Positions 53,621 through 62,784 of a stretch of 64,000 nucleotides of DNA are shown one piece after another. Under the pieces are notes generated by a model, which had not been told where the DNA came from, searched no databases, and saw only the letters and a list, made by a program, of their open reading frames with translations. A program made the position numbers and the translations under genes. Every line of letters starts with the position of its first letter. The stretch's first letter is position 1. Source of the stretch: Alteribacillus bidgolensis (GTDB lineage Bacteria > Bacillota > Bacilli > Bacillales > Marinococcaceae); contig NZ_KZ614149.1 in the NCBI RefSeq assembly GCF_002886255.1, forward strand, positions 2,294,001 through 2,358,000. The letters are read 5' to 3'.

Positions 53621-55153
53621 CTATTTAATTAATGTTTTTCCTGTCATTTCAGCTGGTTTTTTAATTTGAAGAAGATCCACCGCTGTTGGCGAAAGATCAG
53701 CAAGAATGCCGCCTTCGCGGAGAGCTGCTCCTTCTTTTGTCACGATAACGGGAACCGGATTAGTCGTATGTGCCGTCATCGGTTCATCCTCAACTGTAAC
53801 GACCTCGTCTGCATTACCGTGATCGGCTGTAATAATGGCATGTCCGCCTTTTACATGGAGAGTGTCCACCACTTTCCCTAAACATGTATCGACTGCTTCA
53901 ACCGCTTGAATCGTTGCGTCGAGTTTTCCGGAGTGACCCACCATATCAGGATTAGCAAAATTTAAAACGATAAAATCATGATTTTCTGCCTCAATTTCTT
54001 TGACCAGTGCATCGGTTACTTCGTAAGCACTCATTTCAGGCTGTAAATCATAGGTAGCTACTTTTGGAGAATCAATCAAAATCCGTTGTTCTCCTTCAAA
54101 TTCGTGTTCCTGTCCGCCGCTGAAGAAAAACGTCACATGGGGATATTTTTCAGTTTCTGCTATTCGCAGCTGTTTAAGGCCAGCTTTAGAAACGCTCTCT
54201 CCCATTGTGTTTGCTAAATTCTGCGGCGGGTAAGCAACTTCCGCCTGCACCGTATCACTGTACGCTGTCATTGTCACGTAATGAAGGTTTTCAGGGAAAC
54301 GATCTCCCACTTTAAAACCGTTGAATTCTTTATTAGTAAAAACTTCAGAAAGCTGGATGGCACGATCCGGACGGAAATTAAAGAATACGACTGCATCATT
54401 ATCTTTAATTGTCGCAACCGGTTCGCCCTCTTCGTCTTTTAATACAGCTGGAATTAAAAACTCATCCCATACTTCTTCGTTATACGAATGCTCAATCGCT
54501 TCTTCTGGACTGTTAAATGAGGGGCCTTCTCCATAGACCATCGCCCGGTATGATTTTTCTAACCGTTCCCAGCGGCGGTCGCGATCCATAGAATAATAAC
54601 GACCATGTAAAGTAGCCAGACGACCTGTACCGCTTTCGTTCATTTTATTTTCCAAATCTTCAATGTACGTTTTTGCAGTAGTAGGCCCTACATCTCTTCC
54701 ATCTAAAAAGGCATGCACATACACTTTCTCGATTCCTTTTTCTTTCGCTAAATCAAGCAGTGCAAATAAATGCTTAATATGACTGTGTACGCCTCCATCG
54801 GAAAGAAGTCCATAAATATGCAGGTTGCTGTCATTTTCCTTTGCGTGTTCGCACGCCCCGGCAAGTGCTTTATTTTCTCGGAAGGTTCCTTCTTCAATTC
54901 CTTTATTAATGCGCGTCAAACTTTGATAGACGACGCGGCCGGCACCAATGTTTAAATGGCCTACTTCTGAATTTCCCATTTGGCCTTCTGGAAGCCCGAC
55001 CGCTTCTCCGCATGCTTGCAGCGTTGTATGGGGATATTTTTCCCAATAACGGTCGAAATTGGGGGTGTTAGCTTGTGTAACGGCATTTCCCTTTTGTTCG
55101 TCTCGAAGTGCGTAGCCGTCCAGAATAATTAACGCGACAGGCGATTTACTCAT
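53621..55153 (-). CDS. gpmI: Phosphoglycerate mutase, cofactor-independent
   Basis: 510-residue Mn2+-dependent mutase of the alkaline-phosphatase superfamily. Seen: LIILDGYALRDE near residue 8, catalytic Ser in GQMGNSEVGHLNIGAGR near 62, HAFLDGRDVGPTTAK near 147, and ITADHGNADEV near 440. Overlaps tpiA by eight bases, so translation is coupled. Confidence 0.97.
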   Translation of the reverse strand: MSKSPVALIILDGYALRDEQKGNAVTQANTPNFDRYWEKYPHTTLQACGEAVGLPEGQMGNSEVGHLNIGAGRVVYQSLTRINKGIEEGTFRENKALAGACEHAKENDSNLHIYGLLSDGGVHSHIKHLFALLDLAKEKGIEKVYVHAFLDGRDVGPTTAKTYIEDLENKMNESGTGRLATLHGRYYSMDRDRRWERLEKSYRAMVYGEGPSFNSPEEAIEHSYNEEVWDEFLIPAVLKDEEGEPVATIKDNDAVVFFNFRPDRAIQLSEVFTNKEFNGFKVGDRFPENLHYVTMTAYSDTVQAEVAYPPQNLANTMGESVSKAGLKQLRIAETEKYPHVTFFFSGGQEHEFEGEQRILIDSPKVATYDLQPEMSAYEVTDALVKEIEAENHDFIVLNFANPDMVGHSGKLDATIQAVEAVDTCLGKVVDTLHVKGGHAIITADHGNADEVVTVEDEPMTAHTTNPVPVIVTKEGAALREGGILADLSPTAVDLLQIKKPAEMTGKTLIK

Positions 55154-55907
55154 TTTTCCCAGCCTCCGCTAGCTGCAGAAAAGCATCCGGCTTTAAGCTC
55201 GCTCCGCCGACAAGCGCACCGTCAATATGTTCTTGCGACATGTATCCATCAATATTTTCAGGCTTCACACTGCCGCCGTATTGAATACGAACCGCTTCAG
55301 CTGTTTCTTCATCATACAGTTCTGCTAACACTTTACGTACCGTACCGCATGTTTCGTTTGCGTCTTCTGCCGAAGAAGACTTACCCGTTCCAATCGCCCA
55401 AATTGGCTCATAAGCCACAACCACTTGCTTAGCCTGCTCAAAACTTAAACCTTGAAATCCTTTTTCAACCTGCGTACGAACGACTTGCTCTGTTTTGTTG
55501 CTTTCTCTTTCTTCTAAGGTTTCGCCGCAGCACATAATTGGCGTGATGCCATGAGTAAACGCAGCATGAAGCTTTTGATTGACTGTCTCGTCTGTTTCAT
55601 TGAACATTTCCCGACGTTCAGAGTGACCGATAATAGAGTACTTGATGCCCAAGTCTGCAAGAGCAGCTGGACTGATTTCTCCGGTAAACGCCCCGTTTTC
55701 TTCAAAGTGCATTGTTTGAGCACCAACTTCTACGTCACTGCCTTCTGCTTTGTCGTTCATTTCTTTTAAAAATAAAGCAGGAGCACAAACTACTGTTTCT
55801 ACTTCGCTTTTAGCGGGAGTATTCCCTTTAATTTCTTCCATAAAAGAAACTGCTTCACTATGTGTTTTATTCATTTTCCAGTTCCCTGCAATAATTGGTT
55901 TTCTCAT
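55146..55907 (-). CDS. tpiA: Triose-phosphate isomerase
   Basis: 253 residues. Start at ATG 55907 (MRKPIIAGNWKMNKTHSEAV) with GAGGTGGG ahead. Seen: NWKMNKT near residue 9, GHSERR near 95, catalytic Glu in VVAYEPIWAIGTGKS near 165, and YGGSVKPEN near 213. Confidence 0.97.
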   Translation of the reverse strand: MRKPIIAGNWKMNKTHSEAVSFMEEIKGNTPAKSEVETVVCAPALFLKEMNDKAEGSDVEVGAQTMHFEENGAFTGEISPAALADLGIKYSIIGHSERREMFNETDETVNQKLHAAFTHGITPIMCCGETLEERESNKTEQVVRTQVEKGFQGLSFEQAKQVVVAYEPIWAIGTGKSSSAEDANETCGTVRKVLAELYDEETAEAVRIQYGGSVKPENIDGYMSQEHIDGALVGGASLKPDAFLQLAEAGKNE

Positions 55908-55949
55908 AACAATTCCCACCTCAATCTTTTATATGCTTAGATACAGATC

Positions 55950-57134
55950 TTATTTATCATCTAATGTGGCAACTCCAGGAAGAACTTTTCCTTCCATAAA
56001 TTCAAGAGAAGCGCCGCCTCCTGTAGAAATATGGCTCATTTGTTCAGCAAAGCCGAATTTTTCAACAGCTGCAGCAGAATCTCCTCCACCTATAACGGAA
56101 TATGTTTCAGAAGCATTAGCAAGTGCTTCTCCAATAGCTTTCGTACCGTTAGCAAAAGCCTCGAGTTCAAATACACCCATTGGCCCGTTCCAAATAACTA
56201 GTTTCGACGCGTTAATTACATCTTTACATGCATCCATTGTTTTTGGCCCAATATCAAGCGCTTCCCAATCGGCTGGGATGTTATCAATATTTACAATTTT
56301 AGTGTTGGCGTCGCTGCCAAAGTCATCTGCCACTTTAACATCAAGCGGCATGTAAAAATTAACACCCTTGTCTTCCGCTTTTCTCATAAAATCTTTAGCT
56401 AAATCTATTTTGTCTTCTTCTAAAAGGGATTTTCCTATTTCATATCCTTTTGCTTTTACGAACGTATAAGCTAGTCCGCCGCCGATAATCAAATTATCTA
56501 CTTTATCAAGCAGATTATCAATAACACCAATCTTATCTTTTACTTTAGCTCCGCCTATGATAGCAGTGAATGGACGTTCTGGATCGGATAAAGCATTCCC
56601 TAATACTTCAAGCTCTTTTTCCATAAGTAATCCGGCAGCAGATGGAAGGTGGCGGGCCACACCTTCTGTAGAAGCGTGAGCACGGTGAGCGGCACCAAAC
56701 GCATCGTTCACATAAAAGTCTGCCAGGGAAGCGATATTTTCAGATAATTGTGTGTCGTTTTTTTCTTCTCCTGGTTCAAAGCGAAGGTTCTCGAGCAATA
56801 CTACTTCCCCTTCTGCTAAGTGTGCAGCTTCATGTTTTGCTTCTTCTCCAAATACTTCATCTACTTTTTTGACGTCTTTATGAAGGAGCTCCCCAAGACG
56901 AACAGCTACAGGTCCTAGTCGAAGTTCATCCGATACTTTTCCTTTTGGCCGGCCTAGATGGCTTCCAAGGATGATTTTAGCTCCTTGTTCGATTAAATAC
57001 TCGATTGTAGGAAGGGCTGCACGAATCCGTGTGTCGTCTGTTACTTTTCCTTCACTCATAGGAACGTTAAAATCAACCCGGCAAAATACAGTTTTTCCGT
57101 TCAAATTGACGTCGCGAATAGACTTTTTATTCAT
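55950..57134 (-). CDS. pgk: Phosphoglycerate kinase
   Basis: 394 residues, normal size. ATG at 57134 (MNKKSIRDVNLNGKTVFCRV) after GGGAGG; the open frame extends further without support. Seen: RVDFNVPMSEG near 19, SHLGRPKG near 60, LENLRFEPGEEKND near 111 and the GGGDSAAAVEKFGF nucleotide site near 350. Confidence 0.97.
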   Translation of the reverse strand: MNKKSIRDVNLNGKTVFCRVDFNVPMSEGKVTDDTRIRAALPTIEYLIEQGAKIILGSHLGRPKGKVSDELRLGPVAVRLGELLHKDVKKVDEVFGEEAKHEAAHLAEGEVVLLENLRFEPGEEKNDTQLSENIASLADFYVNDAFGAAHRAHASTEGVARHLPSAAGLLMEKELEVLGNALSDPERPFTAIIGGAKVKDKIGVIDNLLDKVDNLIIGGGLAYTFVKAKGYEIGKSLLEEDKIDLAKDFMRKAEDKGVNFYMPLDVKVADDFGSDANTKIVNIDNIPADWEALDIGPKTMDACKDVINASKLVIWNGPMGVFELEAFANGTKAIGEALANASETYSVIGGGDSAAAVEKFGFAEQMSHISTGGGASLEFMEGKVLPGVATLDDK

Positions 57135-57245
57135 TAGGATGAACCTCCCTTTTCTTTTCCAATACCTCATTATCCTTTTTAGCAGCACAATATTTCAAGG
57201 CTTTTTCTAAAAACGAAGCACATGCATCCGTTGTTTCATTAAAAA

Positions 57246-57276
57246 GGGGAGTAAGAAATATTACTTCCTTCTCCCC
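57246..57276 (-). terminator. Hairpin between gapA and pgk
   Basis: Minus strand GGGGAG ... CTCCCC then TTTTT, just past gapA. In B. subtilis cggR-gapA transcript levels exceed the rest of the operon; a partial terminator here would have the same effect. Confidence 0.6.
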
Positions 57277-57304
57277 CTGTATTTGTCATCCCCAGGTTTG
57301 GTTT

Positions 57305-58309
57305 TTATTGTTGTTTTGCCATATAAGCAGCAAGGTCTACAACACGATTAGAATATCCAAACTCGTTGTCATACCAGGAAATAACTTTAACCATATTGTC
57401 TTCCATTACCATTGTAGAAAGGGCATCAATAGTGGAAGAGTTAGAATTGCCGTTGTAGTCGCCGGAAACGAGAGGTTCTTCGCTGTAACCAAGAATGCCT
57501 TTCAATTCGCCTTCCGCCGCTTCTTTTAATGCATTGTTCACATCATCAACGGTTACATTTTCTTCAAGCTCAGCAACTAGGTCTACAAGTGAAACGTTTG
57601 GAGTCGGCACGCGCATTGCTCCGCCGTTCAATTTACCTTCAAGTTCAGGAAGTACAAGTGCTACTGCTTTTGCTGCTCCTGTAGAGGTTGGAATAATATT
57701 TTCTGCTGCAGCACGAGCACGGCGATAGTCTTTATGCGGCAGGTCAAGAATCTGCTGGTCATTGGTATAGGAGTGTACGGTAGTCATCATTCCACGCTTC
57801 AAGCCAAATTTGTCGTTCAATACTTTGGCATAAGGAGCCAGGCAGTTTGTCGTACAAGACGCATTAGAAACAATATCGTGCTTAGACGGATCATACGTAT
57901 TTTCGTTAACACCCATAACAAATGTTGCGTCTACTTCTTTACCTGGTGCAGAAATAATAACTTTCTTCGCTCCAGCTTCCAAGTGTTTTGCAGCATCGTC
58001 ACGCTCTACAAAACGACCGGTAGATTCAATTACGAGTTCAACACCAGCATCTCCCCAGCCAATATCGGCAGGATTTCTTTCAGCTGTTACACGAATTTCT
58101 TTACCACCGACAACTAAGTTCTCGCCGTTAACAGAAACTTCCTCTTCAAGTTTGCCATGTACAGAATCATACTTCAACAGGTGAGCCAGCATTTCAGCAT
58201 CTGTTAAGTCGTTAATAGCTACAACCTCTACGTCATCATTTTTCAAAGCTGCACGAAATACGACACGACCGATTCTTCCAAATCCATTAATACCAATTTT
58301 AGTTGCCAT
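57305..58309 (-). CDS. gapA: Glyceraldehyde-3-phosphate dehydrogenase, glycolytic
   Basis: 334 residues from ATG 58309 (AGGAGG nine bases ahead; a GTG one codon earlier is possible). Seen: NAD site INGFGRIGRVVFRAAL near residue 6, catalytic Cys in SNASCTTNCLAPYAKVL near 151, HSYTNDQQILDLPH near 178 and DNEFGYSNRVVDLA near 314. Linked to cggR, identifying it as the glycolytic GapA rather than GapB. Confidence 0.97.
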   Translation of the reverse strand: MATKIGINGFGRIGRVVFRAALKNDDVEVVAINDLTDAEMLAHLLKYDSVHGKLEEEVSVNGENLVVGGKEIRVTAERNPADIGWGDAGVELVIESTGRFVERDDAAKHLEAGAKKVIISAPGKEVDATFVMGVNENTYDPSKHDIVSNASCTTNCLAPYAKVLNDKFGLKRGMMTTVHSYTNDQQILDLPHKDYRRARAAAENIIPTSTGAAKAVALVLPELEGKLNGGAMRVPTPNVSLVDLVAELEENVTVDDVNNALKEAAEGELKGILGYSEEPLVSGDYNGNSNSSTIDALSTMVMEDNMVKVISWYDNEFGYSNRVVDLAAYMAKQQ

Positions 58310-58425
58310 CACAAAATTCCTCCTAATTATAAAATACTGCTTTTATATATTCCGGCAGAGGTGCCTTTCTTTTAGGTAACGGCCTCTACTGCAGGGTCTT
58401 GCTTATTTTTTCATCCAGGGCATTT

Positions 58426-59445
58426 TTATAGGTCCAATATGGCTTGTGCCGCCCCTTCATCTGTAATGAGAACATCGCTTGGCCGGTGCTTCATGTAAGC
58501 GGTAATGGCTTCAGCTTTGGAAGCACCTCCAGCAACAGTTATTACGAACTGCTCATTAGTGAGATCATCAAGCTGAAGACCAACTGTATTTTCTTTGTGA
58601 ACAATTTGGCCTGCTCGATCAAAATAGTAGCCAAACGCTTCAGCTGCCGCTTCTTTATCTTTTAGCGACCCTAACGTTTCTGCTTTTGTTTTCCGCCTTG
58701 CCGCCATCGTCTCTGCTTCCCCGACACCGTGGACGACCATTTTGGCCTGACGTATTATAGAAAGCAGTTCTTTAATTCCTGGTTCTAAAATTAATGACTC
58801 TCTTGTTTCATCACTCAATTGATCTGGTACATGTAATAATCTGTATTTCCCATGTGCTTTCTGCGCCATCGTAGAACTAATCGTATTGGATTGAATTTCC
58901 ACTTTTTCACCAAGACCGCCTCTAGCAGGGACAAAAGATACTTCCTCTAAGTTCGAATCTGGTGACATCATTTCAGCCACAGCAGCTAAGGTCGTTCCTC
59001 CTGCGACCGCAACAATATCTTTAGGAGCAAGCTTTTCTTTCATTTGTTGAACGCAAGCTCTCCCCATCTCTTTTTTTACCCATGAATAACGATCACTATT
59101 CCCGGATACAATAATTGCTTGATTGACATGAAGCGCTCGGGCAAGACGTTCTTCCAAGTCTTGCAGCCCTGAAACAGATTTCATCACTCCTTCGAGCCCT
59201 TCCAGAAGGTCTTCTCCTTCTTCGGTTAACGTCATTCCGCCGCTTCCTACATGAACAAGGCCTTGTTCTTTTAAAAACATAACTTCACTGCGCAAAATAC
59301 GTTCAGAAACATCTAGACTGGCAGCGAGAGTACGTCTTCCGACAGGCTGCTTTAAGCGAAGGTATTGTAAAATCTGATAACGCTTTTCCATCACTTCAAG
59401 AACGTCCGGCTGTAATTTTTTTTGTAATTCAATCAAGTTCCTCAT
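58426..59445 (-). CDS. cggR: Central glycolytic genes repressor CggR
   Basis: 339 residues of the SorC/DeoR family: N-terminal winged helix (RYQILQYLRLKQPVGRRTLA about 22-41, SERILRSEVMFLKEQGLV) and a C-terminal sugar-phosphate-binding domain (VAVAGGTTLAAVAEMM near 145, HGVGEAETMAARRKTKAETL near 240). In B. subtilis it represses its operon and is relieved by fructose-1,6-bisphosphate. Starts 29-65 bp downstream of a matching operator. Confidence 0.96.
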   Translation of the reverse strand: MRNLIELQKKLQPDVLEVMEKRYQILQYLRLKQPVGRRTLAASLDVSERILRSEVMFLKEQGLVHVGSGGMTLTEEGEDLLEGLEGVMKSVSGLQDLEERLARALHVNQAIIVSGNSDRYSWVKKEMGRACVQQMKEKLAPKDIVAVAGGTTLAAVAEMMSPDSNLEEVSFVPARGGLGEKVEIQSNTISSTMAQKAHGKYRLLHVPDQLSDETRESLILEPGIKELLSIIRQAKMVVHGVGEAETMAARRKTKAETLGSLKDKEAAAEAFGYYFDRAGQIVHKENTVGLQLDDLTNEQFVITVAGGASKAEAITAYMKHRPSDVLITDEGAAQAILDL

Positions 59446-59473
59446 ATGTATCCATCACCAGATTTTCTCTTGC

Positions 59474-59510
59474 GGACATTTTTTGTCCCGCTAAGACATT
59501 TTACGTCCCA
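59474..59510 (-). promoter_or_regulatory. CggR operator
   Basis: Minus strand: GGGAC-N6-TGTC occurs twice in tandem (units GGGACGTAAAATGTC and GGGACAAAAAATGTC), the documented CggR operator pattern. Confidence 0.85.
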
Positions 59511-59860
59511 CTTACGGTATAAAAAAAGAAATATTTCTTTTTTCTGTTTTATCATATCAATAAATGATGAGATTAGCAATAATCTGTTCATAATTATTCC
59601 CCCTGCATTTATCTTTTAAACATTAGTGAAAAAAATGAGTAGATGTCGCACTTGTGCCCTGATGGTGAAAGCGAAGTGTATTTCAGCTGAAAAAACCTTT
59701 GGACAGTCCCTTTCTAATATTTCCAATCAATGCTTGCCGACCAGCCTAAAAACGCTGCGTTCTGTAACAACACGATGTCTATACGTTGAACAGCAGAACA
59801 CGCAAAAACGCCGGCCGTAAAATCCATCATTTAACGACCGCCGTTTTTCATTTAATGGCT
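59511..59860. other. Intergenic region, cggR promoter side and rpoN 3' side
   Basis: Contains A/T-rich promoter DNA near 59511-59570, a weak plus-strand frame that I reject, and a hairpin near 59802-59850 (ACGCCGGCCGT against ACGACCGCCGT, imperfect, with a T run) that may end rpoN. Confidence 0.5.
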
Positions 59861-61213
59861 TTAATATCGTTTTCGTTTAGAAGAAGAAGGAATATTAAGC
59901 ACTCTTCTATACTTTGCGATGGCCCTTCGTGATATAGAAATGTCATGTTCTTCTTTTATATATTCTGCTATTTTTTGATCAGATAAAGGTTTTTGTTTAT
60001 TTTCTTGTGCTATTAAGTCTTTTATCATCGACTTTATAACAAACGTAGAAGTTTGTTCTCCAGTACTGTTATTCATTCCTGCACTGAAAAAGTATTTTAA
60101 CTCAAATAAACCGTGCGGTGTCTGTACGTATTTTTGATTTGTTGTTCTTGAAACGGTAGATTCGTGTACGTCCGCTTCTTCTGCTACATCTTTTAATGTG
60201 AGCGGCTTAATCGCTGAAGGTCCTTTTTCAAAAAAATCATGCTGAAAGTGAACGATCGCTTCGGTTATATTTCGTATCGTTTGCTGTCGCTGATCAATGC
60301 TTTTTAACAGCCATACGAGCTGTTTGTATTTTTTCTTTGCGTATTCTGTGGCTTCTCCTTCTTCCTTGGTTTCTAATAAGTGTCGGTACTGACGGTTCAT
60401 TCTAATTTTGGGGAGCCCGTCATTATTTAAGCGAACAACGAAACGATCTCCGTCCCGTTCTACATACACATCAGGATACAAATGTCCGGGATGATCTCCT
60501 CCGCCAAAGCTTGAACCTGGGTATGGATCGAGCTTCTGTACATCATCATACACCTGTTGGATCTCTTCTAAAGAAGTGTCAAGATTTTTTGCAATTTGTT
60601 TCCACTTCCTGGCAGCAAGATCTTCAAGGTGATCTTTAATCAGCATCTCAGCAAAATGATTTCTTGGAGATTGCCTCTCTAGCTGGAGCAATAAACATTC
60701 TTTTAACGACCGTGCTCCAATTCCAGCAGGCTCTAAGCTTTGCAGCTTTGAGACATATGCTTCATAGTATTCTTCGGTAATAGGAAACAATGCGGCGGTT
60801 TCTTCATAGGTCCCTTCAAGATATCCGCTGTCACTAACATTTCTCGCCATATGTGTTAATACTCGTTTATCATCTTCTGAACCTGGCAAAAATCGAATTT
60901 GTTGAATTAAATAATCTGAAATCCTTTCTCTGTCATCTTTGATTCGATCAAAAGGTGAAGATTGCTCTTCTTCTTTTTCTTGTACCTCGGAAGGCTCGTC
61001 ATGCCACATGACAGGCATATTATAAACAGGTTCATCTTTTAAGGCAGTATTTCGCTCTTCTATTTCCATCATTGGGTTTTCAAGGGCTTGCTCTTCTAAA
61101 AATTCCGATAGTTCCAAGGCTGAAAATTGCAATAAGGAGATGGCCTGGCGCAATTCTTGTGTCATGACGAGCTTCATCGTTTGCTGTTGATACAATCCCA
61201 TTTCTAGATTCAC
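59861..61213 (-). CDS. rpoN: RNA polymerase sigma-54 factor
   Basis: 450 residues (SigL in Bacillus). Start at GTG 61213 with GGAGG seven bases ahead; an upstream frame to 61276 lacks support. N-terminal Gln-rich activator-interaction region (LYQQQTMKLVMTQELRQAIS), a core-binding domain, an HTH region, and the C-terminal RpoN box, here RRAIAKYRRVLNIPSS near 430. A -10 TATAAT and cre lie upstream. Confidence 0.95.
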   Translation of the reverse strand: MNLEMGLYQQQTMKLVMTQELRQAISLLQFSALELSEFLEEQALENPMMEIEERNTALKDEPVYNMPVMWHDEPSEVQEKEEEQSSPFDRIKDDRERISDYLIQQIRFLPGSEDDKRVLTHMARNVSDSGYLEGTYEETAALFPITEEYYEAYVSKLQSLEPAGIGARSLKECLLLQLERQSPRNHFAEMLIKDHLEDLAARKWKQIAKNLDTSLEEIQQVYDDVQKLDPYPGSSFGGGDHPGHLYPDVYVERDGDRFVVRLNNDGLPKIRMNRQYRHLLETKEEGEATEYAKKKYKQLVWLLKSIDQRQQTIRNITEAIVHFQHDFFEKGPSAIKPLTLKDVAEEADVHESTVSRTTNQKYVQTPHGLFELKYFFSAGMNNSTGEQTSTFVIKSMIKDLIAQENKQKPLSDQKIAEYIKEEHDISISRRAIAKYRRVLNIPSSSKRKRY

Positions 61214-61232
61214 GCCGCTTCCTCCTCTCATT

Positions 61233-61258
61233 TGTAAGCGTTTACTACATATATTATA
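61233..61258 (-). promoter_or_regulatory. rpoN promoter -10 with cre box
   Basis: Minus strand: TATAAT (61253-61258), then a cre match at 61233-61246 (TGTAAGCGTTTACT on the plus strand, 13 of 14). In B. subtilis sigL is CcpA-repressed, which agrees. Confidence 0.7.
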
Positions 61259-61317
61259 CCATATGTTAAAGAGCACGTACTTTTTCCTAATACATTTATA
61301 TAAGAGTAGAAAAAATT

Positions 61318-61563
61318 TTAATCATGCCATTCCAAATAAAATCCAGTTTTATGGTGTTTTCCTTTTTTCACATAATCAAATAGCATATTAACTTCCCGGG
61401 AAGGAGAGATCGTAATTTGTTCATTTTCATTTTTTTCTGTAAATTTTCCTTGTGTTCGTAACGCAGAAGCGATCTCTTCTATTTTGACTGCCACTTCTTC
61501 TAAAGAGGTTTTTTCTTCTTTTTCAAACCGCTTATCTTCTCCGAGACGATCCTGGCCAAACAT
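61318..61563 (-). CDS. Amphi-Trp domain protein
   Basis: 81 residues. The order RFEKEEKTSLEEVAVKIEEI, QITISPS, and a C-terminal FYLEWHD ending in a Trp-bearing strand fits the small amphi-Trp domain, whose function is not well known. Starts with AGGCAGG upstream. Monocistronic between rpoN and clpP. Confidence 0.65.
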   Translation of the reverse strand: MFGQDRLGEDKRFEKEEKTSLEEVAVKIEEIASALRTQGKFTEKNENEQITISPSREVNMLFDYVKKGKHHKTGFYLEWHD

Positions 61564-61870
61564 AATACCTGCCTCCTCTATTCATAGAGTCTTCCTTCTA
61601 TTATATCTTACTTTCGTTATTAATGAAAAAAGGAATTTGGTTTGAAACACGAAAAAAAAGGATAAGATACATGCAGGGTTTATCGGATAGCTTATCGAAT
61701 TACAGGACAAGGTCAGTTTCATAGGAACACACTGACCTTTTCTGTATAATATGGATCAGCACAAATAAATTAGCTGCTTTTCATTTGATCATTATTGACC
61801 ATTAAGTTATGATGGAATCAACAGCAAAGATAAGCGCTGGATTCACTATATGATAGGAGGATGTATAAAC
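61564..61870 (+). promoter_or_regulatory. clpP control region
   Basis: TATAAT at 61745-61750; a CtsR-like box TTTGATC-N3-ATTGACC at 61784-61800 (consensus TTTGACC-N3-TTTGACC, heat-shock repressor); and a hairpin AAGGTCAGT/ACTGACCTT at 61709-61739 ahead of it. Rest unassigned. Confidence 0.6.
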
Positions 61871-62449
61871 ATGAATCTAATACCTACAGTAATTGAACAG
61901 ACAAATCGCGGGGAACGCGCCTATGACATTTATTCCCGTCTTTTAAAAGACCGCATTATCATGCTGGGTTCAGGCATTGACGATAATATTGCCAATTCCG
62001 TTGTGGCACAGCTTCTTTTCCTGGCTGCTGATGATCCTGAAAAAGACATATCATTGTACATTAACAGTCCTGGCGGCTCCATTACTGCCGGTATGGCTAT
62101 TTACGATACGATGCAGCATATCAAACCGCAGGTATCTACGATTTGTGTAGGAATGGCAGCTTCTATGGGATCATTCTTACTTACAGCAGGAGAACCTGGG
62201 AAACGTTTTGCCCTTCCAAATAGTGAAGTCATGATTCACCAACCGCTTGGCGGAACCCAAGGTCAAGCTTCTGATATTGAAATTCATGCCCGCCGTATTA
62301 TAGAAATGCGCGAAAAGCTGAACAAAATTCTTTCAGAACGTACAGGTCAGCCGCTTGAAGTTATTGAAAGAGATACAGACCGCGACAACTTCATGTCCGC
62401 TGAAGAAGCTAAAAAATACGGCATGGTCGACGAAGTTCTTTATAAGTAA
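61871..62449 (+). CDS. clpP: ATP-dependent Clp protease proteolytic subunit
   Basis: 192 residues; forms the 14-mer protease with ClpX/ClpC. ATG at 61871 with AGGAGG at nine bases. Catalytic triad: Ser98 (GMAASMGSF), His123 (MIHQP), Asp172 (DRDNFMSAEEA). Monocistronic with a shared bidirectional terminator against crh. Confidence 0.97.
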   Translation: MNLIPTVIEQTNRGERAYDIYSRLLKDRIIMLGSGIDDNIANSVVAQLLFLAADDPEKDISLYINSPGGSITAGMAIYDTMQHIKPQVSTICVGMAASMGSFLLTAGEPGKRFALPNSEVMIHQPLGGTQGQASDIEIHARRIIEMREKLNKILSERTGQPLEVIERDTDRDNFMSAEEAKKYGMVDEVLYK

Positions 62450-62456
62450 CAAATAA

Positions 62457-62495
62457 GAAAAAGCTCCGGTCCATCAAAAGGAACCGGAGCTTTTC
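62457..62495. terminator. Bidirectional terminator clpP/crh
   Basis: AGCTCCGGT pairs with ACCGGAGCT (62462-62470 with 62483-62491), A run on the left and T run on the right. Confidence 0.9.
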
Positions 62496-62753
62496 TTATT
62501 CTTCTTTTTCTACATAGTCAGTTAAAGCCTGCATGGCCTCTTCTTCATCCGTACCTTCCGTTATAATCTGCAGCGTTCCGCCGTTGCGAACAGCCAGACT
62601 CATAACTCCCATAATACTTTTTGCATTTACTTTTTTATCGTCTTTTTGAAGATAAATATTTGACTGGAATCGGTTTGCTTCCTGTACGAATAATGCTGCC
62701 GGCCTTGCTTGTAACCCTGTTTTTAATTTTACTTCAACTGTGTTTTCTATCAC
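62496..62753 (-). CDS. crh: Crh, catabolite-repression HPr
   Basis: 85 residues. Position 15 is Gln (KTGLQARPA) where HPr has the phosphorylated His, and Ser46 (NAKSIMGVMSL) is kept for HPr kinase, so it cannot work in the PTS but can act as CcpA co-repressor. Follows whiA by 31 bp, as in Bacillus. Confidence 0.96.
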   Translation of the reverse strand: MIENTVEVKLKTGLQARPAALFVQEANRFQSNIYLQKDDKKVNAKSIMGVMSLAVRNGGTLQIITEGTDEEEAMQALTDYVEKEE

Positions 62754-62784
62754 TCACATCTCCTCCATTTTAGTTTATCAATAC

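Noticed and set aside
59626..59820. 64-codon plus-strand frame
   Set aside because: Weak composition, overlaps a terminator-like hairpin and has no known homologue to my eye.
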